From: Paenibacillus endoradicis
GTDB lineage: Bacteria; Bacillota; Bacilli; Paenibacillales; Paenibacillaceae
DNA length: 64,000 nucleotides
NCBI RefSeq assembly: GCF_024721975.1
Contig: NZ_JANQBB010000005.1
Coordinates: 372,001 to 436,000, forward strand
Reading direction: 5' to 3'
The notes under the pieces: model-generated
Seen by the model: the letters and a program-made list of their open reading frames with translations, nothing else
Told to the model about the DNA's origin: nothing
The model's database searches: none
In this document: piece after piece, positions 56,298 to 64,000 of the stretch
How positions within the stretch are numbered: the stretch's first letter is position 1
Layout: each line of letters starts with the position of its first letter
Made by a program: the position numbers and the translations under genes

Positions 56298-56471
56298 ATG
56301 AGAGCAGAGCAGGATTATTTCTTTTGTTACAACGCTAAAATGATGGCGCATTTGAAGAGAAGCGGATTTAGTTATATCTGTTCTGCGCTACATGAGAAGA
56401 GCGGCAATAAGTTTTGGCTGTTTGCTAGAAACTGCGTGTTACAAGCAAGTATTGATAGCTTCGAGGGATAG
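56298..56471 (+). CDS. DUF5659-like small protein
   Basis: A 57-residue protein, QDYFFCYNAKMMAHLKRSGF...SGNKFWLFARNCVLQASIDSF. Size and pattern (YFFCY, LKRSGFxYI, KFWLF) resemble the DUF5659 family of small phage and plasmid proteins of unknown role. RBS GGAGTGA 7 bases before the ATG. It precedes the 56526 gene by 54 bases. Confidence 0.6.
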   Translation: MRAEQDYFFCYNAKMMAHLKRSGFSYICSALHEKSGNKFWLFARNCVLQASIDSFEG

Positions 56472-56525
56472 GATTATGTAAATGATAATCATTCGTATGG
56501 GATAAATAGACAGGAGAGATGGAGT

Positions 56526-57539
56526 ATGTCAAGAAAAAGACAAGCGGTTTTCACAAAATCAGAAATGACTAATCTATTAGGTGTAAGCGAGAAGCAACAT
56601 GAGGTGTACATGCCTAATGAAATTTTCAATGACCTCACAGAAGCGTTTAAGGAGAATGAGTTACAAGGCAAAACTTCGACGCATATTGCATTTGCGTATT
56701 CATACTATTTTTTGGCGAATTACATGTGGAGATATGCACGGTATCGTCACGTTGATGATAAATCAGGAGAAAGCCCAATCAATGAAGGTTTGATTAAACA
56801 GATTCTGGGTTTTCCTGCCAAATCGGAACAGTACACATATCTTACTAAGAACAAATCTGGACTACTACAAAATCTAGGTTATATTCGCAAAGAAACAGAT
56901 AAGCCCTGTAGGTACTTCTATGAAAATAACGGTAAGAAAGAAGTAGTGTTTGTCTATGAAAGCGATTATCCAGAGGTTTATGGTAACAATAAAAATTGGA
57001 AAGTATCAATGCCTGTAAAGGGAATTTGGCGATATGAGGAATCAGAGTTAGATAACTGTGAAGACGGAACATTCTATATGATTCAGAAAACTCACAAGAT
57101 TGACATTGATGTTTTTATCTACTGTATGACTGATGCAGAATTAGGTGTTGAAGGATTTTACCTTTACAGTTTCTTAAAGTATTCAACAGACAAATTCAAA
57201 GCATTCGATTGTTCGAATAAAGGAATGGCATATCTAACAGGTATGTCTATTGATGAGGTTAAGAGTCAACTTTACAAATTAGAAAAACGTAATATGATTG
57301 AAAATGACCATAAACCATTCTGTCGGAACAAACCGAATGATAAGCAAACTAAGGCAAACACATACAGAATTAATGAAAGATATGAATTTATTTCAAATAA
57401 ATTTCAGTTTAATACAATTCCTAAGCAACGCAAGATTTCGGCTGAAAGATACGAAATTGAAATTGGGTGGGCAAATGAACGTGAGATTAATGGCGATATT
57501 GAAGACTATGAAGAGATGAATGATTTGCCATTCGATTAA
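56526..57539 (+). CDS. Replication-protein-like/winged-helix protein, uncertain
   Basis: A 337-residue basic protein without membrane segments. An N-terminal region (HIAFAYSYYFLANYMWRYARYRH) and a middle part resembling a tandem winged helix (INEGLIKQILGF, FYLYSFLKYSTDKFKAFDCSN, GMAYLTGMSIDEVKSQLYKLEKRNMIEND) recall replication initiators of plasmids and phages. The C-terminus is acidic. RBS AGGAGAG. The AT-rich cruciform 400 bases upstream supports a replication role, but the family is not firmly recognised. Confidence 0.6.
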   Translation: MSRKRQAVFTKSEMTNLLGVSEKQHEVYMPNEIFNDLTEAFKENELQGKTSTHIAFAYSYYFLANYMWRYARYRHVDDKSGESPINEGLIKQILGFPAKSEQYTYLTKNKSGLLQNLGYIRKETDKPCRYFYENNGKKEVVFVYESDYPEVYGNNKNWKVSMPVKGIWRYEESELDNCEDGTFYMIQKTHKIDIDVFIYCMTDAELGVEGFYLYSFLKYSTDKFKAFDCSNKGMAYLTGMSIDEVKSQLYKLEKRNMIENDHKPFCRNKPNDKQTKANTYRINERYEFISNKFQFNTIPKQRKISAERYEIEIGWANEREINGDIEDYEEMNDLPFD

Positions 57540-57546
57540 TGGTGTA

Positions 57547-57583
57547 ACATATCCCATTCCTATTAAGTAGTGGGATATGTTTG
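57547..57583 (+). terminator. Terminator after the Rep-like gene
   Basis: ACATATCCCA / TGGGATATGT followed by TTGTTT. Confidence 0.8.
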
Positions 57584-57983
57584 TTTAGAACTATCCTGTA
57601 CGTTAGCCTAATTAACTTCAACAGAATCATGTGATTACATACCAACGATAACATATCCATCCAGCAACAGCATACTAATTATAAGCGATACGATGCGGTC
57701 AGAAGGTCATAATGCATTGTATTAGTTATACATTAGCCAATAATAATGAGTCTCATAAGTGGTGATAGGGATGTTAATGAATGCCTGAAAATATAATGCG
57801 TAATTCTCTATGCTTGAAAATTGTCGATAGTGTACCGATACATCAACGAAAAGGATAAATAGCGATCAACTACAGTTACTACGCGATCATTGTTTGCTGA
57901 CTTCTTAGCGTGAGGTCAAACAACTCAAAGAATGACTCCTAGGGCTGTTTGTTATGGATAAAATACGAGTTTTATTGAAATAC
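57584..57983. other. Non-coding segment of about 400 bases
   Basis: Stops are frequent in all frames and no RBS-supported ORF is found. It contains GTGAGGTCAAACAACTC and GGGCTGTTTGTTATGG, weakly complementary (AAACAA/TTGTTT). No assignment. Confidence 0.4.
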
Positions 57984-57997
57984 GAAGGAGCTTATTA

Positions 57998-58063
57998 ATG
58001 AGTGGAAATAATGATAATCACATTAAAAACTTACGCAGTCAACTGGAAGACATTATGTTTTAG
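57998..58063 (+). CDS. Possible 21-residue peptide
   Basis: The ATG follows GAAGGAGC at good spacing. The frame (MSGNNDNHIKNLRSQLEDIMF) ends in TAG and a strong terminator follows at 58119. Might be a small protein or a truncated gene start. Support is the RBS only. Confidence 0.3.
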   Translation: MSGNNDNHIKNLRSQLEDIMF

Positions 58064-58118
58064 TAGTAACATCTGAATGTTCCGCCCCATTTTGAGCGTA
58101 GATGACTGATGTTATAGC

Positions 58119-58157
58119 AAAGAAGACCACTTCATAATATCGAAGTGGTCTTCTTTG
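58119..58157. terminator. Bidirectional terminator
   Basis: AAAGAAGACCACTTC / GAAGTGGTCTTCTTT with an ATAATATC loop; T-runs on both strands. Shared by the + unit and the - lipoprotein gene. Confidence 0.85.
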
Positions 58158-58219
58158 TGTTACCGATCAAGTTATTTGTATGTGCAATAATCATAGTTAA
58201 CGGGAGTGATACTTTTATA

Positions 58220-58870
58220 CTATTCTTGAATAGCAGTAACTATACCATCTTCCAGATACACATATCTATCATAGTATACCCATTGTTCATGAACACCATT
58301 TTTAGTAGTTGTCTTATTTATATCAGTTGGTTTACCCCAAGTTGAAGTTAAGACTTTTTCTGCTGTCATCCCAATAGATGGTGCGTAGTATTTTTCATTA
58401 TACTCTCTTCTCGATTTATCAGCTTCCGCTTGTGATTCTGCCGCTCTTTTATCAAGTTCTGCTATTTGTTTACCTGACAAAGCCGTATAATATGACATTA
58501 ATGTTGAAGGAAGAATGATTCTCTGGTCATCATCATAATACATATCTGAAATATCTCTATAATTTTTATCACATTCGTCGTCATCTACAATAGAATCTTT
58601 ATTCATACAGCCAGCAAACGTATGTAGCATAGACATTACAGCGTCATCCTGCTTATTGTATGAGACGATTGTTTCTTGTGCTTCTGAATACATTTTATTA
58701 GTAAGTAAACATAAAACTTGGCTTTTTATGTTGTCATCTATTATTACATAATCGCTACAAGGAACTACTACCTCTTGAACAGCAATATTCTTTTCTTGTT
58801 CAAGACTGGTATTCCCACAAGCTGTTAAAATTACTGATAATGCGAGTAATACAATTATATTCTTTATCAT
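58220..58870 (-). CDS. Lipoprotein with SmpA/OmlA-like C-terminus
   Basis: A 216-residue lipoprotein: NIIVLLALSVILTACGNTS gives a lipobox LTAC with cysteine at residue 18. The middle is acidic and helical with several cysteines. The C-terminal domain IGMTAEKVLTSTWGKPTDINKT...WVYYDRYVYLEDGIVTAI is the SmpA-like pattern also seen at the end of the 47454 gene. RBS GGGAGATAA. It is antisense to neighbours and likely cargo acting at the cell surface. Confidence 0.75.
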   Translation of the reverse strand: MIKNIIVLLALSVILTACGNTSLEQEKNIAVQEVVVPCSDYVIIDDNIKSQVLCLLTNKMYSEAQETIVSYNKQDDAVMSMLHTFAGCMNKDSIVDDDECDKNYRDISDMYYDDDQRIILPSTLMSYYTALSGKQIAELDKRAAESQAEADKSRREYNEKYYAPSIGMTAEKVLTSTWGKPTDINKTTTKNGVHEQWVYYDRYVYLEDGIVTAIQE

Positions 58871-59241
58871 AGTTTATCTCCCTCTGTGTTTGATGCTTAT
58901 ATGTATCACAGATCATATTACCGTATATAAACAGATTTTCCAATGAAATTTCTGTCATATGCTCCTATAAATAATGTAAATCCTTTTATCCGCTTGTATG
59001 GAAAGGAAGTGATTAAAAATTTCATCTGACTTTTAAGGTTGGTATGAGAATGGATAAGAACACTTAGAAAAAAATGCTACATTCAAGAATCCTTAGAGTA
59101 GTTGTCCAGAAGTTTCGACTTCTGCCATATTATAAAAACAGTTTAAAAGTCTTAAACATTTATACTTGAAATAGTCCAGAAGATAGTCTAAAATAAATAG
59201 TATAGAAGTTTATTAAGATTTAGACGAATGGAGCGATTACA
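58871..59241 (+). promoter_or_regulatory. Resolvase leader with candidate res site
   Basis: Direct repeats TCCAGAAG at about 59105 and 59169, the hairpin CAGAAGT-TTCG-ACTTCTG (59107-59124), and GTTTAAAAGTCTTAAACATTTATAC (from 59141). Serine resolvase genes usually carry their res subsites in this position. 58871-59098 shows nothing else. Confidence 0.5.
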
Positions 59242-59838
59242 ATGACATTGTACGGTTATGCTAGAACATCGACAGTTGGGCAGGACAATGGACTAGAGGC
59301 TCAGAAGCAACTTCTTAAAGAAGCAGGGTGCGCTAACATCTATCATGAGCAAGTGACTGGTACATCTACAGAGAAGCGTTCTGCGTTGAAGGAACTATTA
59401 GAAGCAATGTCAAAAGGTGATACGCTTGTAATAACCAAAATAGATCGTCTAGCACGTTCCATTATAGACTTGAACAGCATTGTCAATGACTTGCTTGCCA
59501 GAGGCATTAATGTGAAGTTCTTAAAAGACAATCTACACTTTGAAGTTGTTGAGAAGGCTAGTCCTATGCAAACTCTAATGTTTAACATGCTAGGCTCATT
59601 TGCACAATTTGAGAGAGATTTGATAGTAGACCGTACAACAGAAGGTAGAGAACGTGCTAAAGCTAAAGGTACTCACATGGGTCGCCCTGCACTGGATGCA
59701 AGCATCATCAAACGTGCATTGAATCTGTACGCTGAGCGTGAGACAAATGGACTGACAGTAAGTGAGATCATCAAGTCGACTGGCATACCGAAGGCTACAT
59801 TGTACGCTGAATTAAAGAAGCAAGAGAAGTCAAAGTAG
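59242..59838 (+). CDS. Serine recombinase (resolvase/invertase family)
   Basis: A 198-residue small serine recombinase. Catalytic serine in YGYARTSTVGQDNGLEAQ (S10), the ITKIDRLARSIIDLN motif with essential arginines, and GSFAQFERDLIVDRTTEGRERA. The C-terminal HTH is SEIIKSTGIPKATLYAELKK. It could resolve multimers of the element's circular form or act in a transposon. RBS GAGCG is weak. A terminator follows at 59853. Confidence 0.92.
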   Translation: MTLYGYARTSTVGQDNGLEAQKQLLKEAGCANIYHEQVTGTSTEKRSALKELLEAMSKGDTLVITKIDRLARSIIDLNSIVNDLLARGINVKFLKDNLHFEVVEKASPMQTLMFNMLGSFAQFERDLIVDRTTEGRERAKAKGTHMGRPALDASIIKRALNLYAERETNGLTVSEIIKSTGIPKATLYAELKKQEKSK

Positions 59839-59852
59839 TCCATATAGATTGA

Positions 59853-59888
59853 ACAAGAAGCCCATCGTAGAATGATGGGCTTCTTGTC
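59853..59888 (+). terminator. Terminator after the resolvase
   Basis: ACAAGAAGCCCATC / GATGGGCTTCTTGT, perfect 14-bp stem, then CATTTTC. Confidence 0.85.
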
Positions 59889-60212
59889 ATTTTCATGGAA
59901 AATGAAGCGGGTAGGGATTCACCTGCAATTTACTACATTTAAAGTAATATACATGAGGATTAAGGTATAAGGGGGGAATGGTTAACAGTAGATTTACAAT
60001 TAGATTAGACAAGGAACAGGGGTACACTTCCATGCTAAAACCCTGCTAGAAAATTTTACGATACGAAAGAGTGGGAGGTTATTGGTAATTAGTTTGAATA
60101 ACTGGAAAAACAACAAAAAATACAATTGCGTAGAAAAAATGAATTATTTCTATTTTCGACAAAATATGGTATACATAATTAGATTGATATTACTATTTTA
60201 AATGAGGGGTTT
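59889..60212. other. Gap with a ribbon-helix-helix-like remnant
   Basis: AAGGGGGGA is followed by ATG at 59978 and a 23-codon frame, VNSRFTIRLDKEQGYTSMLK, ending at TAG 60049. The start resembles Arc/CopG proteins (RFTIRLDKE), then breaks off. The rest is AT-rich leader DNA of the nuclease gene. No other gene is seen. Confidence 0.4.
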
Positions 60213-61301
60213 ATGATTGAAAGAAAACTCATAGATACAATAAAACTAATACCCGATGATAGAAGTGGTGACCACGCACAAGATGGTTTCGACTATCAAT
60301 TCTCTACAGCTATATATTTGATGTTAAGTCATTTGAAAGATAAAAGAGACTTCGCATTTATGTATGAAAAGATAGATGATTATGTTTTTGTAAGTGATAA
60401 ACTTAATTCAGTTGACTTGTATCAGTCAAAAAGTACTTCTCGTACATTAACGGAAAATGAACTGATAAAAAGTGATCCAGTTAAAATTAAGAAAAGTAAA
60501 AATAAAACAAAAGATAATACCGATGTAGCGGAACCTAAAACTACAGGATTGTCCATATTAGAGAAGATTCAAAACAATATAGACACTGTAACAACACATA
60601 TGGGTGAATGTGTTGTTAAAGGACACTTACTTTGGAATAGTGATTATGAATTTGGTGCGAATTTAGTTAAAGATAGTATAATTACAACTAAATCTGATGC
60701 TCTTGTTTTAGACGATTTATCTATTAAGGTTAAAGATGGTTTAGTAACAAAGACTAGTAAGTCTGATTTTTCTTGGGAAAATATTAAAGTTAATAGATTG
60801 TTGTCAAAAAAGCATCACTTTGATTTAACATGTAAACATATAGAAAAAGTAATACATTCTCTGATTGGAGAAAATAATTCATATAGTGAAGCATTTTATA
60901 ATAGTTTGTTTATTAAAATAAAAGAAATAAGAATCAGTAAAAAAGAACTCACCAGTGAGTTTTTGTTACATCAAATAAAAACTATCAGTTCACTTGAATC
61001 AAAAAAAATAGAAAAAGAAAATTATAGACATTTGATAAGTGATGATGACTATAGAAACAATTTATTGCATATTGCAGTTAATGAGTTGAGTTCTTTGAAA
61101 AGTTTACCCGAATATCCTAAAAAAGAAGCATATAATTTGATTTGTGAGTATGTCGATATTAACTATTCTATAATAAAATACCCTCATAAGGTTTTTGATG
61201 AGATTTCTGCACTGGAAAAATATTCAGAGATATGTCTTATAAATTCGGAAGAAAATATAAAAGCAATGATAATTTTAGCATTCCTAGAGAAGGAGGTATG
61301 A
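60213..61301 (+). CDS. DUF4297-type (Cap4-like) nuclease of a predicted defence pair
   Basis: A 362-residue protein. Residues 19-75 match the DUF4297 PD-(D/E)xK-like core: G19-D20 with HAQDGFDYQF (21-30), E52 and D55/D56 in YEKIDDYVFVSD, and Q71-x-K73 in LYQSKS. The remainder is helical and charged, plausibly the sensing or ATPase-contact part. Known relatives cut dsDNA as effectors of CBASS (Cap4) and Lamassu. The stop is 3 bases from the ATPase start, so the pair is coupled. The DNA is markedly more AT-rich than the core. RBS AGGGG. Confidence 0.75.
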   Translation: MIERKLIDTIKLIPDDRSGDHAQDGFDYQFSTAIYLMLSHLKDKRDFAFMYEKIDDYVFVSDKLNSVDLYQSKSTSRTLTENELIKSDPVKIKKSKNKTKDNTDVAEPKTTGLSILEKIQNNIDTVTTHMGECVVKGHLLWNSDYEFGANLVKDSIITTKSDALVLDDLSIKVKDGLVTKTSKSDFSWENIKVNRLLSKKHHFDLTCKHIEKVIHSLIGENNSYSEAFYNSLFIKIKEIRISKKELTSEFLLHQIKTISSLESKKIEKENYRHLISDDDYRNNLLHIAVNELSSLKSLPEYPKKEAYNLICEYVDINYSIIKYPHKVFDEISALEKYSEICLINSEENIKAMIILAFLEKEV

Positions 61302-61304
61302 TTT

Positions 61305-62993
61305 GTGGATTTGATATACAAGGACTTTGTAATCCTTTCTCCACATGATAAAAAAGCATTTGAAATTAATTTTACCAGTGGAGTGAATCTTATATATGGA
61401 CTAAAGGATACAGGAAAGTCAACTATATCAAGGGCTATGATGTACACCTTTGGTTGTGATGTTAAAAATTTTACATTAAAGGAAAGTAATCCTAATAATA
61501 TATATATTCTTAGATTCACTATACAAGAAGATATGTATGTTTTACTTAGAAAGAAAATAAAAAGTGGCAAGGGTAAAAACTTTTTTAAACTATATAAGAA
61601 CGAACATTTTATTGATTCATTTTATAGTACAAAAGAATTTACTAATTATCTCAATCAAATTTTTAATATCGCTGTTGTGACTATGGATAATCAATCAAAC
61701 GAAACCAAGTTATATCCTAATCACATATTCTCTCTTTTTTACACAGACCAAGATAACAGTTGGCAAAATTATTTATCATCGACATTCTCGAATTTGGCTT
61801 TTATTAAGCCATACAGAAAATTAATATTAGAATATTTTACTGGTAGTAGAACTAATGAGTATTACGATTTGAGATTAGAACAGCAAAAAAAAGAGATAGA
61901 AATCAATCAAGTCAAGGCATTATTGGACAGTAAGAAATTAATTTTCAAGGAAAATCAAAATAATATTAAAGTTATTGAAAATGTTAATGAAGAAGAGTTT
62001 AAAAAACAGTACGCTATTATATTGAAAATATATGAAAACATCATTAATACTGAACATGAACTTAAAAAGAAAATTAATAAGGGATTATATCTAAAAAATA
62101 AGTACTCCGAGACATATGAGGTACTTACATCTAATATTAAAGATTACATAGAACCTGAAATAGATGACGAATGCCCAAATTGTCACCAGAATATAGTGAG
62201 AGAATTTCAAGATGATTATGAGTTGTTTGTTGCTCGGGAAAACCTTATTAATGAACGTGATAAAGTGATGATGTTTCTGAAACAAATTAATGAAGAGATA
62301 GAAATAGAAAAAAATGAGCTAAAAGAACTGAAACAAGAAGATGTTAAATTGAGAAGTAAATTGGATGCAGACGGTTCATTATTACAATTAAGTGATAGGG
62401 CAGATAGTTATGCTCTTAACAGAATAAATATGAATCTTGAAAAAGAAATAGGTGTATTAAAAATTCAGTTTGACGATTTAAAGGAAAGTAAGAAAAAAAT
62501 TGATAGTAAGATACGAAAACAAAAGGACGTAGACCTTTCACAAAAATATAAAGAATTAATGAAGGAAAGCTTTGATTTATTAGACATTGAATTTTCATAT
62601 AGGTCTTTTTATGATAATAACTTTGAATCAGTAAAAATATCACTTTCAGGAACAACAAAAGTACAGGCTTTTATTGTTCAATACCTAACAATTTATAAAT
62701 TAATGAATCAAAATAAGGACGTTATTAAAATACCTATCATAATTGATTCATATATTAAAGACCATTTTAGTGAGCAAGATGCTGATAAAACAACCAAATA
62801 TATTTTTAATACATTAGAGGAAAATTCGCATCAAGCTTTCGTATTTATTACTGATAGCGAACAGACTAAAAAATCAATAAATTTTGATGCAATTAACGCA
62901 ATTAAACTTAATGGAGTTAAAGGTTTACTAACAGATAAATACGATAAAGTGTACACAGAATACGGGAAATACGTTGAAGGTGAATTGGAATGA
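61305..62993 (+). CDS. Rad50/SMC-like ATPase of a predicted defence pair (LmuB-like)
   Basis: A 562-residue ATPase. Walker A G32LKDTGKST40, an N-lobe to about 190, coiled coil (about 190-285), C290-P-N-C293 zinc-hook-like turn, second coiled coil (about 300-420), signature-like L447SGT, Walker B IPIIIDS (D481), and FVFITDSEQ in place of the H-loop. The Ser after the Walker B Asp resembles the D(T/S)P variants of DndD-like ATPases. RBS AGGAGG inside the end of the nuclease gene. Lamassu and ABC-3C systems pair such an ATPase with a nuclease. No third gene is present. Confidence 0.75.
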   Translation: MDLIYKDFVILSPHDKKAFEINFTSGVNLIYGLKDTGKSTISRAMMYTFGCDVKNFTLKESNPNNIYILRFTIQEDMYVLLRKKIKSGKGKNFFKLYKNEHFIDSFYSTKEFTNYLNQIFNIAVVTMDNQSNETKLYPNHIFSLFYTDQDNSWQNYLSSTFSNLAFIKPYRKLILEYFTGSRTNEYYDLRLEQQKKEIEINQVKALLDSKKLIFKENQNNIKVIENVNEEEFKKQYAIILKIYENIINTEHELKKKINKGLYLKNKYSETYEVLTSNIKDYIEPEIDDECPNCHQNIVREFQDDYELFVARENLINERDKVMMFLKQINEEIEIEKNELKELKQEDVKLRSKLDADGSLLQLSDRADSYALNRINMNLEKEIGVLKIQFDDLKESKKKIDSKIRKQKDVDLSQKYKELMKESFDLLDIEFSYRSFYDNNFESVKISLSGTTKVQAFIVQYLTIYKLMNQNKDVIKIPIIIDSYIKDHFSEQDADKTTKYIFNTLEENSHQAFVFITDSEQTKKSINFDAINAIKLNGVKGLLTDKYDKVYTEYGKYVEGELE

Positions 62994-63000
62994 TAGTTAA

Positions 63001-63037
63001 GAACTGTAAGAGATATCTCTTACAGTTCTTTTTTTCT
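63001..63037 (+). terminator. Terminator after the defence pair
   Basis: GAACTGTAAGAGAT / ATCTCTTACAGTTC, a perfect 28-bp palindrome, then TTTTTTTCTTT. Confidence 0.9.
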
Positions 63038-63053
63038 TTATTAACCAATTTAT

Positions 63054-63494
63054 TAGACATATTATATGACAGGTATTAGGGTGTCTGATTTAGTAGCTTT
63101 AGACCGATTAGACTTGGATGTAAGTGACCTCAAAGGCTCACTAATTGTGAGGTTGGGCAAAGGTAACAAGGAGGGTACACTACCACTAAACGTTGAAGCA
63201 AGAAGGGTTATAGAAAGATATTTGGAAGAACGAACAGATAGTAATCCAGCATTATTCATAAGTAGCAGACAAGAGCGTATAAGCATTCGAAGCGTTCAGT
63301 ATCTATTGGAGAAGAATGGACATAATGCCCATCAGACACGCCACAGTTTCATTACAGGGCTTGTACGTGCAGGAGAAGATATTAGTGTGATACAAAGTCT
63401 TAGCGGTCATAGTTCAGCGGATATGATTTTAAGATACAGTATGCCATCCGAGGAAGATAAGCAGAAAGCTGTAGATAATATATTCAAGGACTAG
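63054..63494 (+). pseudogene. 5'-truncated tyrosine recombinase (catalytic domain only)
   Basis: 142 codons from ATG 63066, starting abruptly within the first active-site motif (TGIRVSDLVALDRLDLDV). R in TGIRVSDL, K in GKGNKEG, H/R/H in AHQTRHSFIT, LSGHSSADM and Y in RYSMP are all present, but the N-terminal DNA-binding half is missing and a TAG at 63054 closes the frame upstream. No RBS. XerC/D-like rather than similar to the 46102 integrase. It is a remnant of a recombinase cut when the defence segment arrived, or of an older element. Confidence 0.75.
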
Positions 63495-63521
63495 CCACTC
63501 AATATGAGTGGCTTTTTATAA
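63491..63521 (+). terminator. Terminator after the recombinase remnant
   Basis: AGCCACTCA / TGAGTGGCT with ATA loop, followed by TTTTATAATT. Confidence 0.8.
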
Positions 63522-63538
63522 TTGAGGAGCGGGTGGGG

Positions 63539-63637
63539 ATGGTTTGCAGTTGGAAGGCGTTTGTGGAATCGGTCAAAGATTGCAACACATACAGCCAGAG
63601 ACTCGGTTATGATTTAGAGCGATACGTAACAGACTAA
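63539..63637 (+). CDS. Possible 32-residue ORF resembling an integrase N-terminal fragment
   Basis: The ATG follows GAGGAGCGGGTGGGG. The frame contains SWKAFVESVKDCNTYSQRLG then YDLERYVTD. The pattern W..F.......T...Y...L..Y recalls the SAM-like core-binding domain of tyrosine recombinases, but it is far too short. Could be debris of the missing half of the 63066 gene. Confidence 0.3.
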   Translation: MVCSWKAFVESVKDCNTYSQRLGYDLERYVTD

Positions 63638-63873
63638 AGTCCTAATATATGGTATAGTTTGATTGAATAATAGATTGTTGTTACTAACAGGATGCTAGAG
63701 TTCGGTAGAAAATTAAGTAAGCATTGATTTGATTCTCAATCGCACACAGATAAGGTATGGATTTATCTTAGAGTGCAAGTTTATTATTTTTTCAGATCAG
63801 TATTCAGTTACTGCAGCACTCATGTTTTTGATGGTGCCTATACAAAAGAATGCACATAAATAGGAGGAGCATT
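63638..63873. other. Non-coding gap
   Basis: No RBS-supported ORF. AT-rich; the RBS TAGGAGGAG of the next gene is at its right end. The right boundary of the island may lie here, but no direct repeat pairing with 45940-46100 was found. Confidence 0.4.
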
Positions 63874-64000
63874 ATGCAAGTTTATTGTAGTAGTTGTAAG
63901 CAAAAAACGAATCATGAAACAGTAGTTGAACCGTTTGAACAAAAATCGAGTATTGACGACGATATTCAATGGTCTCAAAAATACTATATTGTTAAATGTA
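63874..64000 (+). CDS. N-terminus of a zinc-ribbon protein (DUF4145-like), cut by window edge
   Basis: The ATG follows AGGAGGAGC. 42 residues are visible: VYCSSCKQKTNHETVVE with a CxxC pair, then QKYYIVKC starting a probable second cysteine pair. The C-x2-C-x3-T-x-H start followed by W...YxIxxC is usual in DUF4145 proteins, often found near defence or mobile genes. The rest is outside the window. Confidence 0.5.
   Translation, partial: MQVYCSSCKQKTNHETVVEPFEQKSSIDDDIQWSQKYYIVKC

Overview
The window is a low-GC, endospore-forming Firmicute chromosome of the order Bacillales. Gene content and order fit Paenibacillaceae (Paenibacillus/Cohnella-like) best: glgC-glgD-glgA with a GH15 glucoamylase-like gene, a gerP spore-coat permeability cluster, yqhQ-yqhR-aroQ-pepQ-efp, the eight-gene spoIIIA operon, accBC, asp23-amaP-DUF2273, nusB-folD-xseAB-ispA-dxs-tlyA-argR-recN-spoIVB-spo0A. 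No 16S or tRNA gene is visible, so the genus is an inference from synteny.

Bases 1-46000 are conserved core. 1-5003 is glycogen metabolism. 5091-7053 (minus) is gerPE-PD-PC-PB-PA with a sigma-K-type promoter and no gerPF. 7190-8888 holds an Hsp20/GerT-like gene, two small membrane proteins, zur and yidD. 8945-11449 is a T-box-controlled metG. 11522-14420 is a zinc uptake operon (znuA, znuC, znuB) with a perfect 21-bp palindrome as the likely Zur operator. Then come ccdA, mntR, an isolated type-2 argC, yqhQ/yqhR, aroQ, pepQ, efp, lysC (with an internal start for a beta subunit), comB and spoIIIAA-AH. After these lie accBC, the alkaline-shock trio, the nusB-to-recN block, spoIVB and spo0A. A family of about 187-bp interspersed palindromic repeats is scattered through this core. 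Three tandem copies (exact 187-bp period) split spoIIIAA from spoIIIAB. Several copies end a few bases before a Shine-Dalgarno sequence, so they form the 5' leader of glgA, metG, amaP and others.

Bases about 46100-63520, directly downstream of spo0A, form an accessory island. It opens with a tyrosine recombinase and ends with a 5'-truncated second tyrosine recombinase. Between them are a small HTH protein, a primase-like gene broken by one in-frame TAG, a compact promoter-hairpins-terminator unit with a 32-residue ORF, a YgiT-type zinc-finger protein, a 1071-residue phage-tail-like protein with a proteasome/Ntn-like N-terminus and three repeats of about 230 residues, a DUF5659-like small protein, a large AT-rich cruciform beside a replication-protein-like gene, two exported proteins with SmpA-like C-termini, a serine resolvase, and a tightly coupled gene pair. 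The pair encodes a DUF4297-type nuclease and a Rad50/SMC-like ATPase.

The island looks like an integrated satellite- or plasmid-like element that carries a Lamassu- or ABC-3C-like anti-phage module as cargo. The nuclease-ATPase pair and the orphan tail-like protein with its small companions are the most promising places for undescribed biology.
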